Source of the DNA: Laccaria trichodermophora
Lineage: Eukaryota; Basidiomycota; Agaricomycetes; Agaricales; Hydnangiaceae
Reading direction: 5' to 3'
DNA: 64,000 nucleotides
Assembly: GCA_018417955.1 (NCBI GenBank)
Contig: JACTVC010000005.1
Coordinates: 620,001-684,000, forward strand
Shown here: in pieces, positions 35,357 to 49,300 of the stretch
How positions within the stretch are numbered: position 1 is the stretch's first letter
How the letters are laid out: each line of letters opens with the position of its first letter
Made by a program: the position numbers and the translations under genes
Notes under the pieces: model-generated
Databases searched by the model: none
Told to the model about the DNA's origin: nothing
What the model saw: only the letters and a program-made list of their open reading frames with translations

Positions 35357-36387
35357 ATGTCATCATCGTCCCATGTCCATGATATCGCAAAGTCGGGTTT
35401 TGGAACAGGAACCAACGAATTATATGACCGGTAAGCGTCACAGTAATGCTAATATTCCTTCGTTGTTGATCTTATGCAAGTATCCGCCCGTCCTACCAAG
35501 CACCGGCATTGTCCTTCATTCGACGAGCTGTTGACGCATCGCACGCCTTGAATATCGTCGAGTGAGTTCCTTGCCTTCATGATGGTTCAATTTTTTTTAT
35601 CCTAGTCAAAGAATTGGTGCTGGAACTGGCATCTTTACTAGAGCGCTTCTGGCTCATCCTGAATGGGATTGCTCTATAAATGAGATTCGAGCCATAGAAC
35701 CCAGTGAAGGGATGAGAAGCATATTCTCAAAGACCGTTAACGGTGAACGCATAAGCATAAACCAAGGGACATTTGATGCTACGGGAATTGAGAGTGGATG
35801 GGCGGATCTCATAGTCGTCGCACAGGTATGTTGTACTTGAGTCCCTTTAGGCCTCGATGACCTGGGGACGCTGACTAGGCCTTCCACTGGTGCCCCGACT
35901 ATGAACTTGCAGCTATCGAATTCGACCGTATCCTCAAACCGAAGGGTACGTTGGTTCTCATCTGGAATCTGGAGGACAGGCAAGCCGTCATTACACTTCG
36001 TAAAAAGTAAAGGTATTTATCTTCTGTAGGGATCGGGCAGAGTGGGTAGCACAAGTCCGCGAGAGGATCGAACGCCATGAAGAAGGCACCCCTCAATTTC
36101 GACTTGGTCTCTGGCGGCAGGTTTACAACGCAACGTCTTACCAGAAGGCGTTTCGGGCCCCTCACGAGAAGACTTGGTCGTATAATTTAGAAGCAACGGT
36201 TGATACCGTTCTCGACAGAGCATCTAGCAAAAGTTACATCGCAGTTTTGCCCCCACATGTGAAGGCGGAGGTGCAGCAAGACCTTAGGCGAATATTGGAA
36301 GATGGTGAGAAGAAATGGGTTGACAAGCAGCTTGGCACTTTTGAATACCCATACGAAACATTGGTAGTCGTTGCACAGAAGCTCTAG
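35357..36387 (+). CDS. Class I SAM-dependent methyltransferase, Crg1/Tmt1-like
   Basis: The start is ATG 35357 (MSSSSHVHDIAKSGFGTGTN). YDR joins across an intron to IRPSYQAPALSFIRRAV. Motif I is IVE-IGAGTGIFTRALLA, joined at the next exon. Motif II is IRAIEPSEGMRSIFS, with the acidic Glu, and FDATGIESGWADLIVVAQ precedes an intron to AFHWCPDYELAAIEFDRILK. PKGTLVLIWNLEDR is motif VI. The C-terminal exon has VVAQKL before TAG 36385-36387. This pattern resembles yeast Crg1 and trans-aconitate methyltransferase Tmt1. The substrate is unknown. Size is about 285 aa. The start choice is uncertain because in-frame ATGs lie upstream in a less protein-like stretch. Confidence 0.85.
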
Positions 36388-36546
36388 GCCTACGTGAACT
36401 ATAACTTATAGTACATAGTAACCTCAACTAGACCTTCCCATTATATTCGACTTGTCCTCTTCTACTCTGTGACATCTTCCAACATTTTTCAAAAACTCCT
36501 ACCACTTCGTCTGAGATCTCCTCTTTTCTTCCTAGGCAAGACTAGG

Positions 36547-38896
36547 ATGGCGAGTAGTCACTCAATCGAAGTTCCTGATGGTTTCACCTTACACACGGAG
36601 AACACCTCTCACATCCTTCTGTCATCAAACGAGGCTTTTCTAAATCCGGTGCAAGAGTTCAATCGAGATATCAGCGTTGCTTGCATCAGAACATGGAGCG
36701 ACGATCTGAATACAATCAAGGAAGAAAAATGGAAACGAAACCAGGAGAAACGATTACAACGTGGTTCAAAGAAGCGCTTCAAAGGTTTCCATCTAGCCGT
36801 TTCCTGTGTCGAATAACTGATATTTACTGGAAAACGACGCGTAGGCGAAGACAGTGAACTCGTTGGTGGTTCAACAGAGCCTCTAAAGAAGGATGTGTCT
36901 CAGGCAGGGCATCCTCGCGGGACAGAGGTGGCGAATATAGGATCGACTGCTTGGTTGCACCGCTGACGGTATTCCTCCCTAATAGGTTCGGTATCAACCT
37001 TACAAATTCACGTTGCTCGAAGCCCTGTCTGCTACTGGATTGCGTTCCATTCGATATGCCAAAGAGCTTCCACACATTAAGTTCAAGGTGTTCTCTACCT
37101 ATATTGTCAGACGTGCCTAATCTTCCCAGATATGTCATAGCCAATGACCTTTCACCGACGGCGGTTGCTGCTATGAATCGTAACATTACGATCAATGATC
37201 TTGGGGACACGACCGAAGGAGTGGGTGACCCGTCACAACCCCCCATAATAATTCCTGGAAAAGTCAGAATCAATGAAGGGGACGCGTGGTATGACTTTCT
37301 AGAAGGCGTTAGCCATTTTCACCCCTCTCATGCTCCTACTTAGTTCATTGATGTATAATCACCGTGAAGAGAAGAACCGGGTGGATGTAGTCGATCTCGA
37401 TCCGTACGGGACAGCAGCACCATTCATTGATGCTGCTGTGCAATGTGTCAAGGATGAAGGTTAGTAGTCTCAACCAGAAACAATGTGAAGATCAATGCTT
37501 CAATGTGAACAGGTTTGCTCTGTGTAACTTGCACGGATCTCTCTGTGTTAGCGACCACCAACTACCCCGAAAAATGGTACGAGTCCTTCATCGCTTAGAC
37601 TGTCCGTCTGCTAAAGTATTCATAGCTTTTCTAACTATGGAGGAGTTCCAGTTAAGGCTGAGTATTGTCACGAAGCTGCAAGTAGATATTTTGTTTCACG
37701 ATCTCATGTATCTCTCATCATTCTCTACCTCAGGCTTTGCGACTGGTGCTTCATTCACTTTCTACATCGGCTGCGAGATATGGGCGTTATATCACGCCTT
37801 TGTTGTCTTTGTCCATTGATTTCTATGTCCGTGTCTTTGTGCGAGTGGCGACGGCGCCACTCGAGGTCAAGAAGACTCTGACGTAGGTCCTCAGTTCAAT
37901 ATTTTGCTTTTTGTTGCTTACATTAGATTGGAAACTTTTCAGCAAGACTTCAACAATTTATGTCTGCTCATGCTGTCAATCCTTCTACGATCAGCCACTG
38001 GGGAAAGCAGTTGAGAAGAAGCATGAGACGACTGGGAACTCCAACTGGTCATTCAAAACCCAAGCAGGCCCGTCCGTTCCAGAGAAATGTCCTGAGTGTG
38101 ATTCCGTGTTGCATGTATGCAGACTATTTTACCCACATGCTCTTCTCACATAAAACTAATAGGTTGCAGGACCAATGTGGTCAGGACCCTTGCATGATCC
38201 ATCATTTATTGCCCGCATGCTGGATCATTTGGAAAGCAATCAGAGTAATTATGGAATGGCAGTCCGAATGAAAGGAATGTTGACAGTGGCGAAAGAGGTA
38301 TACGACGCGTTGCTTGGATGCCACATCAACTCAACTATTCCTCAGGAACTTCCTACGCTATTTTACTTCACGCCCGCCAAAGTCTCAAGCTTCTTCCATT
38401 GCAACACACCCTCCCTGGATGATGTTGCGTGGGTATTGAATTGTTGTCTTGAGTTTCTCCCGCTCACTTATCTTTGCAATAGCTCCGCACTTCTCCATGC
38501 AGGTCATCGCATCTCCCGATCGCATGCCTGTCCTGGATCTTTGAAGACAACCGCAACCCGTCATGATTTACATGATGTTTTCCGGTCATGGGTCAAGCTC
38601 CATCCCGTCAAACTGGAAAATATATCTGAAACATCACCTACTCGTCGATTGCTCGCGGTGGAACCAAAGTCATCGCCTCACTTTGCCCAGAGTTACGCTC
38701 GCTGACAGTATTTTTTTGTAGGTCCATCGCGAAATTCACCAGGCATCCGGACTCCGTAACGGCGTCTGGCAAGGTCAAACTTGTAAGGTATCAAGAAAAT
38801 CCAACAAGCTACTGGGGGCCTGGTAAAAAATCTACTCACAACAAAATCGATCTCAAGAGGAAGCGAAAGGATGATGAAGGCGGAAATTCTTCCTGA
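36547..38896 (+). CDS. TRM1: tRNA (guanine26-N2)-dimethyltransferase Trm1
   Basis: Trm1 dimethylates guanine-26 in most nuclear and mitochondrial tRNAs. The start ATG 36547 gives [20 protein letters not shown] and [20 protein letters not shown], then [10 protein letters not shown]. Motif I is [20 protein letters not shown], followed by [40 protein letters not shown] holds the catalytic DPYG motif, then DEG joined to [20 protein letters not shown]. Later exons give [10 protein letters not shown] and [20 protein letters not shown]. The final exon ([20 protein letters not shown], then [15 protein letters not shown]) ends in a basic tail and TGA 38894-38896. About ten introns are needed. The frame is open upstream without ATG to 36412 (see findings). 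Confidence 0.92.
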
Positions 38897-39020
38897 GCAT
38901 TTTTTCAAAAGATTGGTATTAATGCACAAGCTTAAGACGGGTAGAAGTACAAATGGTATATCCGACTGTTGGTCTACAAGAACAATAAATTAGCTGCAAA
39001 GATTGTGTGGCAAATGAGGA

Positions 39021-42000
39021 TCATGCGGAAGCTGATCCTTTTGTAGGCTTTTGGACGACCCAAGCATGCTGCAGCAACTCAGCCGCCGATGGACGCGCCT
39101 CGTGATTGATTTCGAAAGTGCATTGCAAAAAGTTCTGGGCATCGGAAGAGATATCTGATGGGATTGTTGGCCGCGCCGATGAGCCAATCTGTGAAACAGC
39201 TTAGCACGCAGATTAAAAGGTGGTACGTAGCACCTACCTTAAATATCGCTTGCATCTGCGTCAGCTGTGCCCAAGGATGTTCGCCGGTAAGCATTTCAAC
39301 AACTAGGCAGCCTACACTCCAAATGTCGGCCTTTCGTGTGTGCCCGGTCTGCTTTACTACTTCGGGTGCCATCCAGAAGACGGAACCTTGAAGAGAAGGA
39401 CGATGCAAGCGATTTCCAGTTAGTAAATCTGGGAAATAATGATTAAGGGTGTAGTAACATAGGGAACAGAACACTCACTGTCATCAACTTTTTTAGAGAT
39501 TCCAAAATCAGAAATTTTGATACCCCCTTTATTATCGACGAGAATGTTTGCCCCCTTGATATCGCGATGTATGATGTCACGCTCGTGCAGGTAATCCAGG
39601 CCTTGCAAAATTTGGCGAACAAAGTTCCTGACCAAGGTTTCTTCAAAAGCTCCATAGCTCCGCAGGAGAGCAGTCACTGAACCTCCAGGAACATACTCAA
39701 GAAAAATATTGAGATGTTCATCATCAATGGACGAATCTATAAAAGGACGTTTTCGTCAGCAAGGTTTTACGAACTTGTTATGTCAACGAACATAGATATT
39801 GGACAATGTTGTCGTGTTGTAGATTCTTCAGCAACTCTATCTCGCGTTCTAACGCGCTGAGCATACTCTTCTTACGTTCTTGATTGGGTGCGGAACCTGT
39901 CGGAAGTTCGACTTGTTTCACGGCCATAAGGAGGCCATTCGAGGCGTCCATTCCCAAGTACACCTTGCCAAACGAGCCTGCACCGATGAGTGCGCCTTTG
40001 ATCCACTTGTTTGCTACAAACAAGTTTGTGAGACGTAAGAAAAAATCACGGTAAAATAATTACCCGTTCTGACAGGGATCGCGATTCTCAAATCATCTGG
40101 CTCAACATCGTCATTGAGGGTAGTCCCCTCCTCGCCCCCGTCTATCTCCTCATCTGAGAGGGTTTCGGTACTTTCACCCTCAATGTCATCTTCCGCATCG
40201 ACTTTGGTCCAGTCGTCTACGCCAGGGGTAGGGAGGTCCAGGGCTGTGCTGACTCTGCGACTCTCGACTTCTGCAGTAATCTCGTCGACAGTCATTAAAC
40301 TTGCCGTGTCTGATCGGTCACGTTTACTCCGTAATTCCGTCATATAACTCATCCGTTTTGAGGCGATGGATAAGGTTCGCGATTTAGGTCTGGATGATCC
40401 AGTGATACCTTGCAAAGATTCGGAGAAGGATTCACTTGGGAATGGAATGGGGGGCAAAAGTTGAGGAGTTGAGTCGATTCCGACTCCTTCACCGTCCTCA
40501 TGAAGGTCGATTGACCGTCCATCTTCCGTCGATAATGACATTCTGGGTATACGTTCACCTGAATCGTCGGCAAGGTCGCCTTGGCCAGCTTTTTCCGGAA
40601 CAGAGGGCGCCGCCGATGAGAAGGAGGACCGAGTTGGTGAGATCGAGGTTCTCCCATGTGAGCTTTGAGTGCTGCTGCTGAACCTTGAAGGTTGATGGAA
40701 AGATAAACTATCCCTCTCGGACAAGAGCGGACCAGATCTCAGGATGCTGTGTCTCGCGGTTCGTTCCAAAACTTTCTTTTCGGTGAAGGGGAAATATTCA
40801 GTAAGATGATTAGTGATAAGTTCACTGGGAGGTCGCTGCCCGAAGAAGTTTCGCAGCTTCGAGGGCCTCTTGTTGTTCTGGGTGGCGGGGCTCAGTCTCC
40901 CTGATGTCGGAGAAGGTGGATCAAGGGCTTTCTCAGGGTCATGAACTCCGAGACCACTGAGAATGCTGATAGAGCTCGCTCGTTTGGTACTCCTGCTCGT
41001 CTGGTTAGGGGTTGAGGACCTTACTTGGCCAGGAGAGGGACTGGCGCTACGATCGTCTAAACGTCGTAACCGACGTAGGGTTAAACCGTGTTCGCGCGTC
41101 GGATGGTCGGGCGGAGCATGACATATAGAAAGAAGTTCGGCTTCAGTTAAAGGTTCTCCTGTAACGCCATATGAACGACACATAAACACAGAACGTGAAA
41201 GAACAACTTACCAGGTCCATCCTCCTGACCCATATCTAGATATACGCCCCAGCCGTCGACGCTTAAACCGCCATCCATGCGACTGTAATCCATGCTTCCA
41301 TCCGTATCTGTACTTCTCGAACCACCTTTGCCGAATTTCTTCAAAACCTTTTCAAGGACTTCAATCCCACCTGAGCACGTGGCGACGTCAATTGTAAAGC
41401 TTAAACCATCATCAGGGAGGACGAATTTGACGAGTTTCCTCCGTAAGTCATCAAGACTATATGGGGCGTTGTGTGACGTAGCACTTGAGTTGAAAGGGCC
41501 ACGACCGACAGTATAGGCCTGGGCAGGAGGTGAGGGAGAACCTGACGAGTTGTGTTGCGACGAAAAAGCTTCCTCAATGGGTGAAAGGTTGTGTATCTGA
41601 TGGCTCGTCGGTGGTAGTAAAGTTGCTTGAGCGGTGGCATATGGGTGGCTCGTAGCCGCGGTGGAAGGTCGAGGGGGGATTTTGCTCACGGGGCTACTAC
41701 TATTGGGCGGGCTGAGTCCGACCGAACCATTTCTGCCGTGCGCTGTGCCGCTCGTGTTCGGCCGCAAACGTGTGGGAGGAAGGGGTGAGGTGGCGCGCCC
41801 AAGTGGAGGTTTCCCGCCTGGGTTGCCAGGGCGCGGGTCGGATGGAAGATGATGATTGTTCCTGCCACCGGATGGCGGGGTTAAATGGCCTTGGGCTACT
41901 GGGGGCGGGGGAAGCGGCTGGGAGGTATAAAGGGGTGCTTCAGCCTGGGTAGGGGTTGCCCACCCATTGGTAGAATTTAGCATACTGCGCCCAGGCCCAC

Positions 42001-42820
42001 GAAGGGGAGGAAGGGGTGGTTGTCCACGAGGAGGAGGGGGAAGGGGAGGTAGATTGGGTCGCAGGGGTCCAGGAATGACGGTGTGAGCACTGTTTGGGGT
42101 ATTTGCGGGTGGAACAGAGGGGGATTGGGTAGGGTGAGGTAGGGGACGAATTGTATGGCTTGGATTTGGTCTCGCAGAGTCTGGAGGTTGCTCACGAATA
42201 ATGTCAGGAAGGTCACTTCTATCTGTGTTTGAACGAAGCTGCAGTGGCGCAGGTCTGCCAATTTCTCGACGAGGCGTTGGTCGAGCATCTGAAATGGAAG
42301 AAAGTTTTTCCGAAGGTGACTTGGAATGTGTGTCAATGTTGGGAGTGAGAGGGTTCATAATTGGGGTGGCATTTCGGACCAAGGCGCGTTGTCTGAGAAC
42401 CTTGACTGCATTGAGAATCCTGAGTCTGTCTCCGATACTGGAAATGCCCATCTCCTTTAAGGCAACCTGGTCAAGCTCCAGCAATACGTCGCCTCTGATG
42501 TCGTTGTCCTTGAAAACCACAGCCTGATTTCCACAGCTGATTTCAGTGAGCCAACGCGCAACGTGATGATCTGTCCATGTCTTCATGAAATCAGCGTAAT
42601 TGACTCCCGGAGGAGGATCCATGAGATTGGTTTGAGAGTTGTAGCTCGTAGTTGCCAAAGACGGTTGTTGTCCACGGGTTTCATGGCTAAGATTGATAAA
42701 AGAACGAGCAACCATGGATTGGTGATTATTGAAGTGTAATGTGGGCGAAGCGGGAGAGGAAGGTTTTGGAGGAGACTGTGAGAGATTATCCATGGAGAGA
42801 AAAGCATTAGTAGCAATCAT
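39021..42820 (-). CDS. STE11: Ste11-type MAP kinase kinase kinase
   Basis: Ste11 is the top kinase of the fungal mating, filamentation and stress MAPK cascades. The order is that of the family. An N-terminal SAM domain ([20 protein letters not shown], then [20 protein letters not shown]) should bind Ste50. A Pro/Ser-rich region of about 250 aa follows. A Ras-association-like domain is [20 protein letters not shown], then [13 protein letters not shown]. Another disordered stretch precedes the kinase: [49 protein letters not shown] and [20 protein letters not shown]. Then [20 protein letters not shown] and [20 protein letters not shown]. It ends [15 protein letters not shown] (stop 39021-39023). 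The HRD, DFG and APE motifs are intact. The start may also be the internal ATG 42793 ([10 protein letters not shown]). Its promoter is shared with AGS1. Confidence 0.93.
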
Positions 42821-43356
42821 TGCCGACGTCCAAGTTCAACCAGGTTAAAGCCAGCTGTCCGCCCAAGAAGGTTGTAAATTGGCGGTAGAGCTCGTCAGTG
42901 GTAGCAACAAGCAGGCCACACAATGATTGCACAATGATCAATTTGCCGTTATTGTAGTGATGGTTTGGCTTGTGGTCAACACGCAAATGGAGATCAAAAT
43001 TCACAAATAATGGTTTCTATACTTATACTCCCTGGCAAGAAGGGATCCAAGTACATAGGAAGCATGGAGTGATATGTATGAGCTATAGTCTGCTATAGTT
43101 TATTTCTTTCTACAAAGAGTCATGATCAGATTTCATTGGAAAACAGGGACAGCGCTCATACGTGCCTGTGCCGTGTGTAAATAAACAAGGCAGCGCCCAG
43201 TCACAGCCCTATACTTAAATTCAGTCACCAACGCAGAACACTCGTTCCCAGTTCATTCCCAGTTCGTTTCTTCCTCTTTCCTTTGCCCCACCACTTGCAT
43301 TCCTTCCACGCCCGTCTCCTCGTCATTTTTTCTTGGCCTGGGTCTTGCCGTTCAAC
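42821..43356. promoter_or_regulatory. Divergent STE11/AGS1 promoter
   Basis: This 536 bp region separates the two start codons. Direct repeats of GCTATAGT (43082-43089, 43092-43099) and TTCCCAGTTC (43245-43254, 43256-43265) are present. ATTGG, the reverse of a CCAAT box, is at 43135-43139. A pyrimidine-rich track at about 43262-43330, common in fungal core promoters, leads to the AGS1 ATG. No ORF of note. Confidence 0.45.
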
Positions 43357-46300
43357 ATGCGGCTCAAGACCGCCCTTTGGGCGCTCCCACTGTTTGCCAC
43401 GTTTGCCTCTTCGTCGCCCTATCGTGACGACCTTACCGACTACAACCTCAATGTAAACAAAAACGCCCAGGCGGTTACCGACTACGATTCAACTCGGCCC
43501 AATACAACGTACACTCCCTCTCCCAAGAACTGGCGAGCTCTGCCTACCTACACCATCCTCCTCGACAAGTTCGCTGACGGGGATCCAACCAACAACGACT
43601 TTTTTGGCACTCAATTTGAATATGACTACCGGGAGACCCAACTTCGCTACGGCGGAGACCTTCAAGGCTTGGTGTCGAGACTGGATTATTTGCAAGGAAT
43701 GGGCATCAAACTTATTTTTATGTCCGGAACTCCCTTTCTGAACATGATTTGGCAAGCCGACAGTAAGTACCATTTGTTGTCTATTGTTGAGGACGCCTTT
43801 AACGTTATTGCAGGTTACTCTCCTCTGGATTTCAGCGTGCTGGATCCCCACTGGGGGACTATAAACGATTGGCGGAGTGTCATCGATCAAATACACGCAC
43901 GGGGGATGTATTTCATGGCTGATTTTACTGTTGGCACTATGGCAGACCTGATCGGCTTTGAAGGGTATGTTCGCTATGGATCTCAACCTTTCTCCCTTGA
44001 CCTAATTACGTCTCCTCCGCAGATATCTCAATACAAGTACACCTTTCAGTTTGAACGAGTATAGCGTAGCGTGGAAAAACCCTTCCTATTTACCCTGGAA
44101 TTTTTCAGAGTATGCCGATTTCAGTGTGGGTTTTTATTCAAGCATACTTCTGTTGAATCGCTCATTCAAATCACCACAGATTAATAACAAGCGCAATTCG
44201 TCATGCCAAATGCCGACCTTTTGGCAAGATGATGGAACCACGGTGGCAGTGGAAACAAACGGGTGTATGATGTCGGATTTTGACCAGTATGGTGACATGG
44301 AAGCCTTCGGTGTCCATCCTGATTGGCAGCGTCAATTATCCAAATTCGCCTCCGTGCAAGATCGACTTCGTGAGTGGAAGCCAGAGGTCATGGACAAAAT
44401 CAAAGTGTTCTCTTGCATGGCTATCAAAGCGTTGGATATCGATGCCATTCGTGTCGATAAGGCTACTCAGGTCACAGTTGATGGACTCTCGTCGTGGGCA
44501 TCCGCCACTAGGGCCTGTGCAAAGAAGTTAGGCAAAACAAACTTTTTCATCCCTGGGGAGGTTACTGGTGGCGATACGTTTGGCTCTCTTTACCTGTGAG
44601 GATACTATTGCCATCTTCAAATTACCTGATCTCAATCCATTTGTTTGCAAAGGGGACGAGGTCGCACTCCGACTCAAAAACCACCTGGCTTTTTGGCTGC
44701 AGCGAACATTACATCAACGAGCAACTATTTTCTTCGAGATTCTACTCATAATGGGTTGGATGGCGTCGCCTTCCATTATTCCATATATCGCTCCCTCTCG
44801 CGTTTCCTTGGAATGGACGGTAACTTGCAGGTCGCTTATGATATCGACGTCAACTTCGTTACAGCGTGGAATCAGATGTTTGTTGACAATGATTTCCTCA
44901 ATCCGTCTACGGGTCTGGTGGATCCAAAGCATATGTATGGGACAAGTAATTTTGATGTTTTCCGGTGGCCAAGTCTGGAAAACGGAACCCAGAGAAGCGT
45001 TTTAGCAACATTTATCGCCAGTCTTGTTATGCCAGGAATACCTCTAGTACGTGTTGGCCATTAGTCCATTGGGTTTTGCTGACTGTCATTTTTCAGCTCT
45101 ACTATGGCGAGGAACAGAATTTCTACCTTTACGACAATGGTGCATCAAATTACCTTTATGGGTTAGTTGGATTCCACGACTTATTTAGTTCAGCTCTAAA
45201 TGTCTCCTTCAGGCGTCAGGCGATGACGAGCAATTTGGCTTGGAAGCGACATGGGTGTTACACGCTTGGATCAGAGCAGTATTTCAACATGCCACTTGAA
45301 AAGGCACTAGTTGGTTGCAAGGATGATTGGAACGCCCTTGACCACTTTGATCCTACCGCAGACTCTCGCCGCATGTTTGCCCAGTTTTACTACCTCCGAT
45401 CAGTCTATGGGGCTCTCCAGGATGGCTTCAACCTGGTTCAACGCGGAAATTGGACTTACTTTATTGAAAGGCCTGGATCGAATGGCACTGTTACAGAAAT
45501 GGGTCTCTGGTCCGTCTCTCGATCGGTCCTCACCGGTTATCAAACTGTAGGGGGAACGTATCAAGATCAAGTTTGGATGTTGTACTCCAACGAGAATGCG
45601 ACGAAGACTTACACTTATGACTGCAAAAACAGCCTCTGGATTTCATCACCATTTGTTTCAGGCACAAAAGTCCAGAACTTGTTTGCTCCCTACGAAACCT
45701 ACACTCTCCAGGATTCTCTTTCGTCTTTCAATAACGATAGCAAAGCTCCATATTTTGGTTGTCTTCCGTCTGTCACTTTAGATGGTTACGGATTCAAGGC
45801 GCTGGTTCCGGATACCCAGTGGACAGCACCTTTGCCTGCTCTCACAAAATTCACGCCAGGCCACGATTATCGCATCCTCGCCAATTCAACTGACGTCAAC
45901 GCAACAACGATTGACATCTCGCTTGAATTCAACATCGCCATGGACTGTACCAGTGTTACCAACAGTCTTTCTCTCAAAGTCTCATCTTCGGGCAAAGGCG
46001 GGACGCCTACTGTCACTGGCGTTCAGTGTGGGGCTGTCCAAAATCCTGATCCTAGCAAAATTCAGGGTGGCAGTGTCTCTGCTTGGAAATGGTCGGCAAC
46101 GTTGCAGAACGTCCCAGATGGTGTTCTCACAATTACTGTGAAGACCCCATCCGCGGCGACTGGTAACCTGACGACAAACGTAAGTTACTACTTTGACAAA
46201 TTTCTGGTCGTTCTAAGAAGTTTTTTTAGGCTGTAGATCATCTGCTTGTGAGAAAAGGAAGTTCAAACAACGTGGTAGTTTTCCCAGAAAATGACTACGA

Positions 46301-49300
46301 TACGAGTGGTGCCTTGGCGTTTTCAAATGGACAGTATACCTATACTCACAAGGCGTATGGCGCGGATAAGTTCCGATATTCGTGGAACTTTGGCAAGAAC
46401 TGGACGGTGTGGCAGAATTGGGAAGATACGACCACAATTAATTCTTCCGTTGTCGCCTCCGCCGGATCGTTTTGGCAAGGCGATCATATTATGGTTCAAT
46501 GTGAGCGATACGGTAATTATCTATACATCGTGATGCTAATGGACTGTAGATTGGAGTCAGGCCACCTTGTCGGTTGCTGCGGTCATCCACGCTGATTACG
46601 GCTACTCGGGCGCGCCAAGACGAGTGCCACAATTCTTAGTTCGGGGACCTTTCAATCAGTGGGGTTTTGATCTAGGCGTCTCAAACCAAATGGTGAAAAA
46701 CTCCGACGGAAAATGGGAATTAGAAATCATGGCTTCGTGGCCGACATACATGCAGCTGAACGTCTGGGGTTTCGATAATTATTATTACGGTGATTCGGAT
46801 GGTGATGGTGTTCTCGATCGTCTCCCACCCAACTCAGTTGCGCCGAATTATTTGAACATATCCGCCCCACCAGCTCCCCATCTGGCATGGTCTCTCCTCG
46901 TGGACGACGCCACAATGACTTGGTCTTTGAAGCCTCGAGGACAGGCATCTGTCGGAGCCATCATGTACGCCCTTCTTCTTGCTATTCCCCTCATTACCGG
47001 CACGCTCGCCGTTCTCGTTTTCATGTGGACGTTCTACGGCATCAAGCACAACCAGTACGGTGTGAAGGCGAAGAATCATACCAACTACTTCCCTATTCTA
47101 GGCGCATTTGGGAAATCAACTTCGGACTTGAAAGATTCGACTCCCATCTCCGAGAAGCTGTTCGGCCATAAGCACACCGCCGAGATCATTGGTTGGCCCG
47201 AGGATAAGAACAAACGGCGAAAGGTCCTGATTGCCACACTTGAGTACGAAGTCATCGACTGGAAAGTGAAAGTCAAAATTGGTGGTCTGGGTGTCATGTC
47301 CAGTCTCATGGGCAAGGCAATGACAGATGTTGACCTAATCTGGGTCGTCCCCAAGGTCAAAGACATTGAATACCCAGCAGGCGATCCCGCAGAACCCATC
47401 GAAGTCATCATATTTGGCGAGCCATATCTGATCGAGGTCGAGACCCATGTTCTGGACAATATCACATATGTCATACTTGACAGCCCAGTTTTCCGTGCTC
47501 AAACAAAGGCCGACCCTTACCCCGCTCGCATGGACGATCTTAGTTCCGCAATTTTCTACTCGACATGGAACCAAGCAATTGCAGCCACCATTCGCCGTAA
47601 TCCAACAATTGATATCTACCATATCAATGATTATCACGGCGCGCTTGCTCCCCTTTATCTGCTCCCTAAGGTCATCCCCGCATGTCTCTCCCTGCACAAC
47701 GCCGAATTCCAGGGCCTGTGGCCCCTCCGTACCAAGGAAGAAATGAAGGAAGTCTGTTCTGCTTTCAACATAAGTAAAGAACACTGCACGAAATACGTTC
47801 AATTCGGCAACACGTTCAATCTCCTGCATGCCGCTGCATCTTACATCAGCACACACCAGAAAAGTATCGGAGTAGCGGGTGTTTCGGACAAGTATGGAAA
47901 GCGCAGTTGGGCTCGATACCCCGCACTTTGGACTTTGAAACACGTCGATTCTCTGCCGAATCCTGACCCAAGTGATATAGCTGCACTCGATGAGAAACCT
48001 ACAAAAGCTCGTGATGTCGAGATTGATCAGGTCGCTGAAGCCGCTCGTCCCGAGCTCAAACGACAAGCGCAAGAATGGGCAAACATTAAGCAGGACCCGA
48101 ATTCGGATTTGTTCGTTTTTGTTGGGCGATGGTCAAAACAAAAGGGTGTTGATCTCATCGCTGATGTTATGCCGACACTGTGAGTTCTTTCGTAGTTTGT
48201 AAACTCTCTCATTGATTGTTTCGTTAGGCTTGAGAAACGCCCAAGTATTCAACTGATCGCAGTTGGACCTGTCATTGATCTATATGGCCGTTTTGCTGCA
48301 GAGAAGCTTGCCAGACTCATGGAATTATACCCCGACCGCGTGTTCTCAAAACCGGAGTTCACAGCGCTACCCCCATATCTCTTTAGTGGAGCGGACTTTG
48401 CGTTGATACCATCTCGAGATGAGCCTTTTGGTCTTGTAGCTGTCGAATTCGGTAGGAAAGGTGCACTTGGTGTTGGCAGTCGCTTAGGAGGCTTGGGATT
48501 AATGCCTGGTTGGGTAGGTGTCATATCGTCGTTGAGAACATCTCTAACGCGTGATCATTCTTCTAGTGGTACCCAGTGGAATCAAGCGCAACAAACCATA
48601 TGTTGTCTCAGCTTACGAAAACTGTCAAAATGGCCTTGAAGTCGACAGAAGAAGAGAGAGCCATTTTGCGCGCACGGTCTGCCCTTCAACGATTTCCAGT
48701 TGTTGAATGGCGGCAGCGCATGGAAGACTTTCACAAGCGTAGTATCAACACCAGCCGAAACATAGCTGGCGCGAATGCATGGCGGGAATCTGATTGTGAT
48801 GGAGGTGGCGTTCGTCCAATGGCCGAAACAGATGATTGGGACCCCGTCACTCAAGCATATCCCTCTCAACCTGATTGGGACAGTCGTAGTGTCAATGAAG
48901 GTCCTCATGCTGGGTCTCCAGGTCAATGGAGCCAGGAGAGTTTCACTCCCGTTGGTGATCAACACACCCCGCGTCTTCACCCAGAGAGTCAACGAAATTC
49001 TTACGCTACCGATAACGGCGACGATTACCTCACACGAAGAAGCCGAGCAAGCATGGCAAATAGCGTAGCTGACAGTCCTCAAGGCTATACCGACTTCCTT
49101 GAACGAGCGAATAGAACAATTGGAAAGGATCAACGACATGTCCCCGATCCATTTGTTGATGGCGGACTGACTCCAAACCGTCCTTTCGGCGCACACTCGC
49201 GCGTCTCGTCTGTTGAATCCATTTCGTCTATCGTCGATGAGAAGTCAAATTCGCCTCTCAACAAGGCCATCGCTTCGGTCAGCACCTTGCTTTTTTTCCC

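Noticed and set aside
23539..36387. A biosynthetic cluster (oxidoreductase, permease, kinase, methyltransferase)
   Set aside because: The genes between them are housekeeping genes (exosome, PRCC, Htd2), there is no core synthase, and the reductase and permease have own roles in iron and amino acid uptake.
43333..43356. Longer N-terminus of the alpha-glucan synthase
   Set aside because: The extra codons begin with TTG. The ATG at 43357 directly starts a good signal peptide.
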